Below the pieces are notes generated by a model. It was not told the origin of the DNA and did no database searches. It saw only the letters and a program-made list of their open reading frames with translations. 64,000 nucleotides of DNA from Actinomyces oris (GTDB taxonomy: Bacteria > Actinomycetota > Actinomycetes > Actinomycetales > Actinomycetaceae), in assembly GCF_001553935.1 (NCBI RefSeq), contig NZ_CP014232.1, forward strand, positions 372,001 to 436,000. The letters are read 5' to 3'. Each line of letters opens with the position of its first letter. The stretch's first letter is position 1. Of this stretch, positions 35,085-45,281 are shown one piece after another. The translations under genes and the position numbers were made by a program.

Positions 35085-35978
35085 CTACTGTGAGGGGGAC
35101 GCGCCGGTGTCCATGCTGGTCGCCAGGCCCATGAGGACCAGACCGACGACGGCTGCCGCGACGCCGGCGGCCACCGCCGTGCGTTCCCGCCCGGTGCGCT
35201 CCTCCCCCAGGATGGTCAGTCCACCGAGGGTGGCCAGGACGAAGCCGAGCTGGGAGAGGGTGAAGCCGGAGGCGACACCCACGGCCGCCGTCGAGCGCAG
35301 CATGAGGGCGTTACCAACCGCCCACAGGCCCCCGGCGAGCGCGGCCGGAACGATCCTCGGGCCTCGTAGGGGCGCGCGCCGCGGCTGGATAAGGGCGCAC
35401 AGTCCGGCACCGGCCAGCAGTCCCAGCCCCATGGGTCCGACGGCGTGGGCCGGGGGCACCTCGACGGCGCGCAGCAGCGAGGGGTAGGAGCCGTAGAGGA
35501 CGGCTGAGGCGGCGGTGGCCAGCAGACCGTCACGTCGCTGTGCAGCCGTGGGACCGGGGCCGGTGCGCTCCTGCCAGGAGCAAGCGGCGGCGCCGAGCAT
35601 GATGAGCGCGAGCGCCACCACCCCCAGGATCAGGGCCCCGGGAGCGCGCCACTCACCGAAGAGGCTCACGCCCAGGGTGGCGTTGAGCAGGAGCTGGAGG
35701 GCGGTGGTCAGAGGCATGGTGCGACTGACGCCCCAGGCGCGGAAGGCCCACAGGACGAAGACCTGCCCACCGGTCCACATGAGTCCGCAGGCCACGCCCC
35801 ACACGGTGGCGCTCAGGGACCAGGGCGAGCCGAGCATGGCGGCGCATCCGAGCGAGACGGCTCCCGCTCCCACCATGACCGCGGTGTTCTGGCGGCGGAT
35901 GTCGGTGGGGAAGGCTCCGAGAAGAAGGGACAGTGCCCCGAACAGCAGGGAGGGCATGAGGGCGATGGCAATGCTCAT
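35085..35978 (-). CDS. GRP-type sugar transporter (drug/metabolite transporter superfamily)
   Basis: 297 residues, ten predicted membrane helices in two homologous halves. GQVFVLWAFRAWGVSRTMPL (near residue 70) and GFTLSQLGFVLATLGGL in the second half resemble GlcU/RbsU glucose and ribose porters rather than general EamA exporters. The stop codon lies 28 bases from the end of the composite transposon, so its 3' flank was altered but the gene is whole. A linker with EERTGPGPTAAQRRD joins the halves. Sugar uptake is the likely role; the substrate is unknown. Confidence 0.72.
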   Translation of the reverse strand: MSIAIALMPSLLFGALSLLLGAFPTDIRRQNTAVMVGAGAVSLGCAAMLGSPWSLSATVWGVACGLMWTGGQVFVLWAFRAWGVSRTMPLTTALQLLLNATLGVSLFGEWRAPGALILGVVALALIMLGAAACSWQERTGPGPTAAQRRDGLLATAASAVLYGSYPSLLRAVEVPPAHAVGPMGLGLLAGAGLCALIQPRRAPLRGPRIVPAALAGGLWAVGNALMLRSTAAVGVASGFTLSQLGFVLATLGGLTILGEERTGRERTAVAAGVAAAVVGLVLMGLATSMDTGASPSQ

Positions 35979-36029
35979 GGCGGGTCCGCAACGCTCTTCG
36001 ACACGGGTACTTGTCTGCGTCTCAACGCG

Positions 36030-36064
36030 GACGGGGCGCGCCCCGCAGTGGAGCGCGCCCCGTC
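36030..36064 (-). terminator. Terminator after ptsH
   Basis: 12-bp GC-rich stem (36030-36041 with 36053-36064) with an 11-base loop, 15 bases beyond the ptsH stop on the minus strand. Confidence 0.7.
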
Positions 36065-36078
36065 GTCTGGGCCTGTTC

Positions 36079-36345
36079 TCAGGCGTCCAGGTCGGTCTCC
36101 AGGAGGGCCTTGAGGTCCTCGAGGGCCGCCTCGGCGCCGTCGGCGTCGGAGGCCAGGGTGACGACGTCGCCGAAGCCGGCGCCCAGGGTCATCACACCGA
36201 GGATGGAGGAGGCGTCAACCGCAGCGCCGCCCTCCTTGGCAATGGTGACCGGGACGCCCTTCTCGGCGACGGCCTTGACGAAGGTGGCAGCGGGACGGGC
36301 GTGCAGACCGACCTTGGAAGCGATGGTGGCGGTGACCTGGGCCAT
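36079..36345 (-). CDS. ptsH: Phosphocarrier protein HPr
   Basis: 88 residues from the ATG at 36345, AAGGAG upstream. Transfers phosphate from enzyme I to sugar-specific EIIA proteins. Active-site His15 is in SKVGLHARPA; the Ser46 region reads VDASSILGVM. Presence of Ser46 does not by itself prove HPr-kinase control, which is rare in high-GC Gram-positives. It stands alone, without ptsI in the window, followed by a terminator. Confidence 0.95.
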   Translation of the reverse strand: MAQVTATIASKVGLHARPAATFVKAVAEKGVPVTIAKEGGAAVDASSILGVMTLGAGFGDVVTLASDADGAEAALEDLKALLETDLDA

Positions 36346-36513
36346 GTGGAGCTCCTTGTGACATGTGGGGGCTAACGGTGCGGGAACCGGATCGTGCCCC
36401 CGCACCGGTATGAGCAGCGCAGCGGCTGCCGTCCCGGCCGAGACTACCCGAGATCACGGCTCTGTTGCACTGTTCCACCCCTCAAAATCACGGTTTGTCG
36501 TGGCGGTGCTTGT

Positions 36514-37638
36514 TCAAGAACCGGTGTAGGGAGCCAGGACGACCTCGACCCGCTGGAGCTCCTTGACGTCCGCGTAGCCGGTGGTGGCCAGGGTGCGGCG
36601 CAGCGCTCCCATGAGGTTGAGTGTGCCGTCAGCGCGGTCGGAGGGGCCGTTGAGGATCTCGGCCATGGTGCCGACCGTGCCCACGTGGCTGCGGAAGCCC
36701 CGCGGCAGGCGCTCATGGCGGGCCTCGGCGCCCCAGTGGTAACCGCCGCCGGGAGCCTCCTCGGCCCGGGCCAGGGCGGCCCCGAGCATGACGGCGTCCG
36801 CGCCGCAGGCGATGGCCTTGACGACGTCGCCGGAGTTGCCCACTGAGCCGTCGGCGATGACGTGGACGTAGCGGCCCCCGGACTCGTCGAGGTAGTCGCG
36901 CCGGGCCCCGGCGACGTCGGCCACGGCGGTGGCCATGGGCATGTGCAGCCCCAGGACCTGGCGCACGGAGGAGGAGGCACCGCCGCCCTGCCCGACGAGG
37001 ACCCCGGCCGCGCCGGTGCGCATGAGGTGGAGGGCGGCGGTGTAGGTGGTCACCCCGCCGACCACCACGGGCACGTCGAGCTCGTAGATGAAGCGCTTGA
37101 GGTTGAGGGGCTCAACGGATCCGGAGACGTGCTCGGCCGATACGAAGGAGCCGCGGATGACCATGAGGTCCACGCCCGCCTCGACCACGGTGCGCCAGTG
37201 ACGCTGCGTCTGGGCGGGGCTGAGTCGCCCGGCGACGACGACGCCGGAGGCACGGATCTGGGTGAGCCGCTCAGTGATGAGCTCGGGCCTGACCGGGGCG
37301 CGGTAGACCTCCTGCAGGACGCTGGTGGCCCGGGACGGATCCGCCCGGCGGATGCGCTCGAGCGCCTCGGTGGGGTCCTCGTAGCGGGTCCACAACCCCT
37401 CCAGGTCCAGCACGCCGATCCCGCCCAGACGTCCCACCAGGATGGCGGTCTCGGGGCTCATCACCGAGTCCATGGGGGAGGCCATGACCGGCAGGTCCAC
37501 GTGGTAGGCGTCGATCTGCCAGCCCACGCGCACCTCGGAGGTGTCCCGGGTGCGACGCGCCGGCACCAGGGCGATGTCGTCGAAGGAGTAGGCGCGCAGG
37601 GCACGCTTGGAGCGTCCGATCTCGACCTCTGTGCTCAT
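36514..37638 (-). CDS. guaB3: GuaB3-family IMP dehydrogenase-related protein
   Basis: 374 residues; TIM-barrel protein of the actinobacterial GuaB3 family, shorter than true IMPDH because the CBS domain is missing. N-terminal YSFDDIALVPARRTRD, SPMDSVMSPETAILVGRLGG and YVHVIADGSVGNSGDVVKAI match the family. In the loop that carries the catalytic Cys of IMPDH it has GQGGGASSSVRQVLG, with no Cys. This is typical of the family and leaves its reaction open (nucleotide oxidoreductase is likely). The ATG at 37638 follows a TAGGAT hexamer by exactly six bases, so the mRNA is probably leaderless. Confidence 0.88.
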   Translation of the reverse strand: MSTEVEIGRSKRALRAYSFDDIALVPARRTRDTSEVRVGWQIDAYHVDLPVMASPMDSVMSPETAILVGRLGGIGVLDLEGLWTRYEDPTEALERIRRADPSRATSVLQEVYRAPVRPELITERLTQIRASGVVVAGRLSPAQTQRHWRTVVEAGVDLMVIRGSFVSAEHVSGSVEPLNLKRFIYELDVPVVVGGVTTYTAALHLMRTGAAGVLVGQGGGASSSVRQVLGLHMPMATAVADVAGARRDYLDESGGRYVHVIADGSVGNSGDVVKAIACGADAVMLGAALARAEEAPGGGYHWGAEARHERLPRGFRSHVGTVGTMAEILNGPSDRADGTLNLMGALRRTLATTGYADVKELQRVEVVLAPYTGS

Positions 37639-37776
37639 GGCCCGATCCTAGTGGGGCCGGTCCGGTATCCACCGGAGCGACCGGCGGGGCGGCCACGCGC
37701 ACGGGGGCACCGGACACAGGCCGAGGCGCACTGGCACCGGCGCATTGATGTCGCAGCCCGGTGGCATGCTGGCCCC

Positions 37777-38559
37777 ATGAGCACCCCGCACTCCTTCTCC
37801 ATGTCCGACGCCGCCACCCCCGTTCCCTCCGCCTGGCCCTTCGGCCCCCTGCTCGGCTTCGACACTGAGACCACCGGAGTGGACCCTTCCGGCGACCGTC
37901 TGGTCACGGCGGCGCTCGTCTGGCGGGCGGCTCCTCGGGCCGACGGCGTCCGGCCGCAGTCGGTGACCACGTGGCTCGCAGACCCCGGCGTGGAGATCCC
38001 CGAGGCCGCCGCCGCGGTCCACGGCGTGACCACCGAGCGGGCCCGCGCCGAGGGGCGGCCGGTGACCGAGGTGCTGGCAGAGGTCAGTGAGCACCTGGTG
38101 GAGGCGATGGCGGCCGGCACCCCGGTCGTCGCCTTCAACGCCTCCTACGACCTCACACTCATGGAGGCCGAGCTCGCTCGCCACGGGCTGCCCACGATGC
38201 GCTCTCGCCTTGGCCGAGAGCTGGGGCCCATCGCCGACCCGCTGGTCCTGGACCGGGCCGTGGACCGCTACCGCCGCGGCAAACGCCGCCTGGGCGACCT
38301 CTGCGAGGTCTACGGCGTGCACGTCGATGAGGCCCTGCACACCGCGGAGGTGGACGTGGCCGCCACACTCGATGTGCTCGAGGCCCTGGCCGCGGCCCAC
38401 CCGCAGCTCTCAGAGCTCAGCCCCGATGAGCTCGTGGCCTACCAGGCCCGCGCCCACCGCACCTGGGCGGAGTCCTTCAACGAGTGGCTGGCGCGCAAGA
38501 ACCCCTCGCGGACCCCGGCCCAGACCGCCTGGCCGCTGCCGGACTCCCCCACGCACTGA
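37777..38559 (+). CDS. 3'-5' exonuclease (DnaQ/DNA polymerase III epsilon-like)
   Basis: 260 residues from the ATG at 37777. DEDDh exonuclease: LLGFDTETTGVDP near residue 26 (first Asp/Glu), VVAFNASYDLTLMEAEL with the second Asp, and EALHTAEVDVAATLDVLEAL with the His and last Asp. It lacks the rest of a polymerase subunit, so it may be a proofreading or repair nuclease. A CATGCT hexamer ends six bases before the start codon (leaderless pattern). It converges on guaB with a shared terminator. Confidence 0.88.
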   Translation: MSTPHSFSMSDAATPVPSAWPFGPLLGFDTETTGVDPSGDRLVTAALVWRAAPRADGVRPQSVTTWLADPGVEIPEAAAAVHGVTTERARAEGRPVTEVLAEVSEHLVEAMAAGTPVVAFNASYDLTLMEAELARHGLPTMRSRLGRELGPIADPLVLDRAVDRYRRGKRRLGDLCEVYGVHVDEALHTAEVDVAATLDVLEALAAAHPQLSELSPDELVAYQARAHRTWAESFNEWLARKNPSRTPAQTAWPLPDSPTH

Positions 38560-38606
38560 GCCCCTCCAAGCACCCCTGCCGCACAAACGGCAGGCACGCC
38601 CATACA

Positions 38607-38642
38607 CAGGGAGCCGGCCGGATCACTCCGGCCGGCTCCCTG
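38607..38642. terminator. Bidirectional terminator between the exonuclease gene and guaB
   Basis: 16-bp perfect stem with a 4-base loop TCAC, lying between two converging genes. Confidence 0.8.
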
Positions 38643-38690
38643 CGCGGCAACGTTCTGCTGAGCCTGTCTGGTCAGCTGGACTCCGACGTT

Positions 38691-40540
<1,850 letters not shown>

Positions 40541-40569
40541 TTGATTAACGCACCGCGCGATCTTATCGT
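40541..40569 (+). promoter_or_regulatory. Promoter of whiB2
   Basis: -35 TTGATT (40541-40546), 17-base spacer, -10 TATCGT (40564-40569). It predicts a leader of about 55 bases ending in a strong AAAGGAGG ribosome site. Confidence 0.5.
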
Positions 40570-40631
40570 TAGATATAGCGCACCACGTTCGGTGTGCCCG
40601 ACCGCCATATCCAAAGGAGGGGAGGGAGGCA

Positions 40632-40934
40632 ATGCACGACTCATCGCGTCTGCCCGGTCCGATCTCCACCCTCTGGGAGTGGCAGTACCGGGGGTCCTGC
40701 CTCGGCATGGACTCCTCGGTTTTCTTCCATCCCGAAGGAGAGAGAGGCGGTTCCCGTCGACGGCGGAACGAACGAGCAAAGGCCATTTGTCAGGACTGCC
40801 CCGTCCTGGAAGAGTGCCGGGACCACGCCCTGAGCACTCGCGAGCCCTATGGCGTCTGGGGAGGCATGAGCGAGGAGGAGCGGCGCGCTTACTACGAGCG
40901 GCAGGCACGCCGTTTCGCCGACGAACCGGCCTAA
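40632..40934 (+). CDS. whiB2: WhiB-family iron-sulfur regulator (WhiB2/WhmD-like)
   Basis: 100 residues with AAAGGAGG upstream. The four cluster-binding cysteines are Cys23, Cys53, Cys56 and Cys62 (C...CxxCx5C). After them come the GVWGGMSEEER turn and a basic C-terminus. The stretches DSSVFFHPEGERG and CRDHALSTREPYG are those of the WhiB2/WhmD subgroup, which controls septation and division genes together with WhiA in actinobacteria (known for the family). It has a long AT-rich control region. Confidence 0.92.
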   Translation: MHDSSRLPGPISTLWEWQYRGSCLGMDSSVFFHPEGERGGSRRRRNERAKAICQDCPVLEECRDHALSTREPYGVWGGMSEEERRAYYERQARRFADEPA

Positions 40935-41032
40935 CGCTCCGCCCTGTTTCAGGGAATCGACAGCACGGACGTTTCCAACTCACAACAATCGTCAAGACAT
41001 GGCGCCTCCATACAGCAGGCACTGTGCGCACG

Positions 41033-41074
41033 CGTTGAAGGGGGAGGCACCCCAAGGTGCCTCCCCCTTCAACG
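41033..41074. terminator. Bidirectional terminator between whiB2 and groES
   Basis: 19-bp perfect stem with a 4-base loop CCAA between two converging genes. Confidence 0.85.
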
Positions 41075-41111
41075 TGCCGTGGCGCCAGTCGGCGCACACA
41101 ACCTCAACGGG

Positions 41112-41408
41112 TCACTTGGTGACGACCGCCAGGACGTCGCGCGCCGACAGGATGAGGTAGTCCTCACCGGCGTAGCTGACCTCGGTGCCCCCGTACTTGG
41201 AGTAGATGACGACGTCACCCTCGGCGACATCGACGGGCACGCGGTTGCCGGAGTCGTCAATGCGACCCGGGCCCACGGCCACGACCTTGCCCTCCTGGGG
41301 CTTCTCCTTGGCGGTGTCGGGGATGACCAGGCCGGATGCGGTGGTCTGCTCGGCCTCAGCGGTCTGGACGACGATACGGTCCTCGAGCGGCTTGATGGAG
41401 ATCGACAT
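41112..41408 (-). CDS. groES: Co-chaperonin GroES
   Basis: 98 residues from the ATG at 41408 with GGAGGAGG upstream. Caps the GroEL chaperonin ring. N-terminal [19 protein letters not shown], mobile loop [15 protein letters not shown], and YSKYGGTEV near the end. Normal length. No groEL follows within the window (the next gene downstream is convergent whiB2), so groES is monocistronic here, as often in actinobacteria with groEL elsewhere. Controlled by the CIRCE element upstream. Confidence 0.96.
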   Translation of the reverse strand: MSISIKPLEDRIVVQTAEAEQTTASGLVIPDTAKEKPQEGKVVAVGPGRIDDSGNRVPVDVAEGDVVIYSKYGGTEVSYAGEDYLILSARDVLAVVTK

Positions 41409-41580
41409 TGGAGACCTCCTCCTTCTCTTCAACGTGCAGTAGAACGGCTTGTTCGCCCTCCCCAGACGTACCCGACCGCCGTCGCGGGGGTCGGTCCGGC
41501 ACGATGCAGGAGTGCGAGTCGCAGAAGGTGCCCGCCCCGCGTCCCAGGACCGGGCGAGCACTCCGCTGCGCCTGACGGAG

Positions 41581-41621
41581 AATCTACGACGGCGTTAGCA
41601 CTCAGTCAACGCGAGTGCCAA
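41581..41621 (-). promoter_or_regulatory. groES promoter with CIRCE (HrcA) operator
   Basis: TTAGCACTC (41595-41603), nine bases, GAGTGCCAA (41613-41621): CIRCE with one mismatch in one arm. On the minus strand a promoter TTGACT - 17 bases - TAGATT (-10 at forward 41581-41586) has its -35 inside the CIRCE spacer, so HrcA binding would block it. It predicts a leader of about 165 bases. Confidence 0.88.
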
Positions 41622-41658
41622 AGCGTGGCGGCGGTTTCGCCGTGGGCGTCAGCCCTCG

Positions 41659-42468
41659 TCAGCGCCGGTGCTCCCGGGTCCAGGCGACAGCCTCCTTGAC
41701 GCTCGTCTCTTGGCGCCCCAGGGTCGGGTCTCGTCGAGAGACGACATCGACGACGGCCTTGATCGCCGCCGCTCGCTCGCGCGTCCAGCTGACCGTCCAC
41801 CCGATGCGGTCGCTGCGGGCCCGCGAGTCACCGACACCGTCAACGTCGAGTCCGACTGAGCGGCAGATGGCGACTGCGCGCGGCTCATGGAAGTCTTGGG
41901 TCACGAGCAGAGCCCGCTCGATCCCAAAAATCCTGCGTGCCCGCACGCAGGTGTCGTAGGTGTCGAAGCCCGCGTAGTCCAAGGCGATCGCCTGCTCGGG
42001 GATCCCCCGGGAGAGGAGGTAGCTGCGCATGACAGTGGGCTCGTCGTAGCCGGCGCGCCGGTTGTCCCCGGAGACCAGGATCGCCTCGACGCGGCCGCTG
42101 GTGTAGAGCTCGGCGGCGGCGTCGAGGCGGTGGGCCAGCCAGGGTGAGGGCTGCCCGTCAGCGTGAACCGCCGCCCCCAGGACGATCGCCACCGGTGCCC
42201 TGGCCGCCGCACCGTCGCCGGATCCTTCACCGGCGATCTCGATGTGCCCGGCACTGACGGTCCACGCCCAGGCACTGGCCCCGGCCGCCAAAAGGGCCAC
42301 GACCCCCATGACTGCCACACAGATCCGTACCAGTGGACGCAGAAGCGACCGGAGGTGTCCCACAGCGTCAGGCCCCTGGACTGGGGCTGTGCTCACGCCG
42401 TCGTCCTCGCGCCCTAAAGCGGCGCCAGTCCCCTGACCGGCACCGAGCCGGGACTCCTCCTCAGCCAT
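41659..42468 (-). CDS. YdcF/SanA-like (DUF218) membrane-anchored protein
   Basis: 269 residues from the ATG at 42468 (an ATG at 42498 would add ten residues). One N-terminal membrane helix (about 45-65) and an outer DUF218 domain with APVAIVLGAAVHADGQPS, ILVSGDNRRAGYDEP, and LLVTQDFHEPRAVAICRS. SanA and ElyC-type relatives affect envelope permeability and lipid-linked precursor use; the exact reaction is not known. The C-terminus ends with a conserved-looking ETSVKEAVAWTREH. Confidence 0.85.
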   Translation of the reverse strand: MAEEESRLGAGQGTGAALGREDDGVSTAPVQGPDAVGHLRSLLRPLVRICVAVMGVVALLAAGASAWAWTVSAGHIEIAGEGSGDGAAARAPVAIVLGAAVHADGQPSPWLAHRLDAAAELYTSGRVEAILVSGDNRRAGYDEPTVMRSYLLSRGIPEQAIALDYAGFDTYDTCVRARRIFGIERALLVTQDFHEPRAVAICRSVGLDVDGVGDSRARSDRIGWTVSWTRERAAAIKAVVDVVSRRDPTLGRQETSVKEAVAWTREHRR

Positions 42469-42678
42469 CAGCCACCCACCCGCCTTCCCGTCCAGCACCT
42501 TTCGGCCCTGCCTGCGCGCGGGGCCTTGGCCACAACCCTACTCACCACCTGCCAGGCGCAGCACTCAGGGGTCTGAGGGTCCCCGAGCCCCCGCCCGGCC
42601 TCCCCGCCTGGACCCGCCTTTCCGCCCCGCCCAGTGAACATCACGCCCACTGGCAGGTTCTGCATGGAATGATCGGGG

Positions 42679-43950
42679 GTGATGGCTGAGAACCACGTTG
42701 CGCTCCTCCTGACCCCCGAGGGCTGGGAGCTTCTGTCCTCCCTGCCCCCCTACGACCCCTCCGAGGCCCTGTCCCTGGGGCGCTCCCTGCGCGAGGAGGG
42801 CCACTCCCCTGCCCTGGTGGCGGCTGCGCTGACGCAGCAGCGCCTGCGCGAGCGGGCCGCAGCGAAGTTCGGGCCCTTCGCCCAGCAGATGCTCTTCACC
42901 GCCGACGGCCTGGAGCAGGCCACCCGGCTGACGGTCTCGGCCCACCATGCGGCCCGTTACGCGGCCGCGGGCGTGACGAAGGTCGCGGACCTGGGTTGTG
43001 GGATCGGGGGTGACGCCGTTGCCCTGGCAGGGCTCGATCTGCCGGTGCTCGCGGTGGACCGAGATGAGGCCGCGGCCGCCCTGGCCACCATCAATCTCAT
43101 GCCCTTCCCCCACGCGAGCGTCGAGTGCGCCGACGCCTTGGAGATCGACCTGGTCGAGCGGGGGGTGGACGCCGTCTTCGCCGACCCCGCCCGCCGCGCC
43201 GACGGGCGGCGCATCACCGACCCGGAGCAGTGGTCTCCGGCTCTGTCGCAGGTGCTCGCGCTGCGTGAGACCGTGCCCGCCCTGGGAGTCAAGGTCGCTC
43301 CCGGCATCGACCACGCCGCTCTGCCGGCCGACGCCCACACCCAGTGGGTGAGCGTGGACGGCGACGTCGTCGAGGCGGCCATCTGGTGCGGTCCGCTGGC
43401 ACCGGAGGGGCCCGGGCGCTCCGCACTGATCCTGCGCTCGGGGGCGCAGGGCCCAGCCGCCTGCACACTGGTCGATCCCAGCACCACCGACCCCTCACAG
43501 CCGCCGGTCCAGGTCGACCCGATCGGCTCGCCCGAGGAACTGGGCAGCATCATCCACGTTCCCGACGGCGCCGCCGTACGCGCCGGACTCATCGCCCACC
43601 TGTGCGAGACCCTGGACGCCAGGCCGGTGGGGCCCCGGATCGGCTACCTCACCGGAGAGCGCCTGCCCGATGAGGCGACTGCCCCCTTCGTGCGCTCCTT
43701 CCGTCTCACCGAGGTCCTGCCGCTACGGCTCAAGGCCCTACGCTCCCGTGGCCGCGAGCTCGGTATCGGGCGTCTGGAGATCCTCAAGCGCGGAGTCGAC
43801 GTCTCCCCCGACGCCCTGCGCGCCTCGCTGAGGCTCAGCGGTCAGGAGTCGGAGACCTGGATCCTGACCCGGGTGGGAGACAAGGCGAAGGGCGCCGTCC
43901 TCGTCGTCGAACCGATCACCGGCGTCTCGTCAGCTCACTCACCGACGTAA
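42679..43950 (+). CDS. SAM-dependent methyltransferase with THUMP-like C-terminal domain
   Basis: 423 residues from GTG 42679; an ATG at 42682 directly follows and could equally be the start. Class I methyltransferase motif VADLGCGIGGDAVAL at about residue 98, motif II VLAVDRDEAAAALA, and VFADPARRADGRRI (the D-P-A motif IV). The C-terminal 80 residues (RLTEVLPLRLKALRSRG) match the THUMP-like domain seen in actinobacterial homologues. RNA is the likely substrate, but no specific site is known to me. It is followed by the ligase gene after 73 bases. Confidence 0.85.
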   Translation: MMAENHVALLLTPEGWELLSSLPPYDPSEALSLGRSLREEGHSPALVAAALTQQRLRERAAAKFGPFAQQMLFTADGLEQATRLTVSAHHAARYAAAGVTKVADLGCGIGGDAVALAGLDLPVLAVDRDEAAAALATINLMPFPHASVECADALEIDLVERGVDAVFADPARRADGRRITDPEQWSPALSQVLALRETVPALGVKVAPGIDHAALPADAHTQWVSVDGDVVEAAIWCGPLAPEGPGRSALILRSGAQGPAACTLVDPSTTDPSQPPVQVDPIGSPEELGSIIHVPDGAAVRAGLIAHLCETLDARPVGPRIGYLTGERLPDEATAPFVRSFRLTEVLPLRLKALRSRGRELGIGRLEILKRGVDVSPDALRASLRLSGQESETWILTRVGDKAKGAVLVVEPITGVSSAHSPT

Positions 43951-44023
43951 CAGAACCCTTCCCGCGACAACAGACCCCTGTCACCACCCGCGAAAGCCCC
44001 GAGGAACCCGAGGAGACCAGGAC

Positions 44024-45256
44024 ATGCAGGACACGACTGACACAACGAGCCCTATCGCCGCTCCTGCCGACGCTCAGCCGTCGCCGGCTCACCGCCCCCA
44101 GTCCCTCCCCTTCGCCGGCTCGGCCCGCTCCACGTTGGGGGTGGAGTGGGAGCTGGCCCTCATCGACCGCGACAGCCTCGACCTGCGCCAGTGCGCCGAG
44201 GAGATCCTCCAGAAGGTGGGCCCGGACCCGCACGTGCACGGCGAGATGATGCTCAACACCATCGAGCTGGTCTCCGGGGCCCGCAGGACCGTGCCCGAGT
44301 GCATGGAGGACATCGCCTTCGCCTTCGACCGCGTTCTTTCCGTCACCGATCCCCTGCGCGTGGACCTGGCCTCGGCCGGGACCCACCCCTTCGCCGACCC
44401 GCTGGTGCAGAAGGTGACCAATGCCGAGCGCTACGCGCGCCTGGTGGACCGCACCCGGCTGTGGGGTCACCAGATGCTCATCTTCGGCACCCACGTCCAC
44501 GTCGGCGTCGAGGACCGGAGCAAGGTCCTTCCGATCCTCAAGGCCCTGCTCACGCGCACCGCCCACCTGCAGTGCCTGAGCGCCTCCTCGCCATTCTGGG
44601 CGGGGGCGGACACTGGCTACGCGGACAACCGCGCCATGATGTTCCAGCAGCTGCCCACCGCCGGCGCCCCCGAGCAGTTCAGCACCTGGGAGCAGCTGGA
44701 GAGCTACACCGGGGACCTGGTCCACACCGGCGTCATCGAGGACTTCACCGAGATCCGTTGGGACGTGCGCCCCTCGCCGCGCCTGGGAACCATCGAGGTG
44801 CGGGCCTGCGACGCCGCCACGAACCTGACCGAGCTGGCCGGCATGGCGGCGCTGACCCAGTGCCTCGTGGAGTCCTTCTCCCGCACCCTGGACCGGGGTG
44901 AGGAGCTCGATGCGCTGCCGGACTGGTACGTCGCCGAGAACAAGTGGCGCTCCGCCCGCTACGGCATGGACGCGATCCTCATCGTCAACTCCGCCGGTGA
45001 GGAGGAGCTGGTGGGAGACACGGTTGAGCGGATGCTCACCGAGCTCGCTCCCGTCGCCGAGGATCTCGGGTGCGCCGCGGAGCTGGAGTCCGTGCGCACC
45101 ACGCTGGAGACGGGGGCCTCCTATCAGCGTCAGATCGCCGCCGTCGGGGCCTATGGAGGGCAGCGGGAGGCGGCCGTCAGGCTGCTGCTGGCCGAGGCCC
45201 GGGCGGGCAGGCCCCTCCGCCCTACAGAGGTGCTCTCGCTGGCGGCCAAGTCCTGA
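44024..45256 (+). CDS. Glutamate-cysteine ligase, type 2 (YbdK-like)
   Basis: 410 residues with AGGAG before the ATG. GCS2 family: STLGVEWELALID at the N-terminus, HGEMMLNTIELVSG, FGTHVHVGVEDR, and DVRPSPRLGTIEVRACDA. Such enzymes make gamma-glutamylcysteine weakly or ligate glutamate to other amines; the true substrate is unsettled. Full length. It converges on the ABC transporter gene with a 25-base gap. Confidence 0.88.
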   Translation: MQDTTDTTSPIAAPADAQPSPAHRPQSLPFAGSARSTLGVEWELALIDRDSLDLRQCAEEILQKVGPDPHVHGEMMLNTIELVSGARRTVPECMEDIAFAFDRVLSVTDPLRVDLASAGTHPFADPLVQKVTNAERYARLVDRTRLWGHQMLIFGTHVHVGVEDRSKVLPILKALLTRTAHLQCLSASSPFWAGADTGYADNRAMMFQQLPTAGAPEQFSTWEQLESYTGDLVHTGVIEDFTEIRWDVRPSPRLGTIEVRACDAATNLTELAGMAALTQCLVESFSRTLDRGEELDALPDWYVAENKWRSARYGMDAILIVNSAGEEELVGDTVERMLTELAPVAEDLGCAAELESVRTTLETGASYQRQIAAVGAYGGQREAAVRLLLAEARAGRPLRPTEVLSLAAKS

Positions 45257-45281
45257 GCCGCACCTCCCTCGCGCTTGTCCT

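Noticed and set aside
40786..40797. TTTGTCAGGACT, similar to the inositol operator
   Set aside because: It lies inside the whiB2 coding region over the conserved cysteine codons and its second arm is broken; probably chance.
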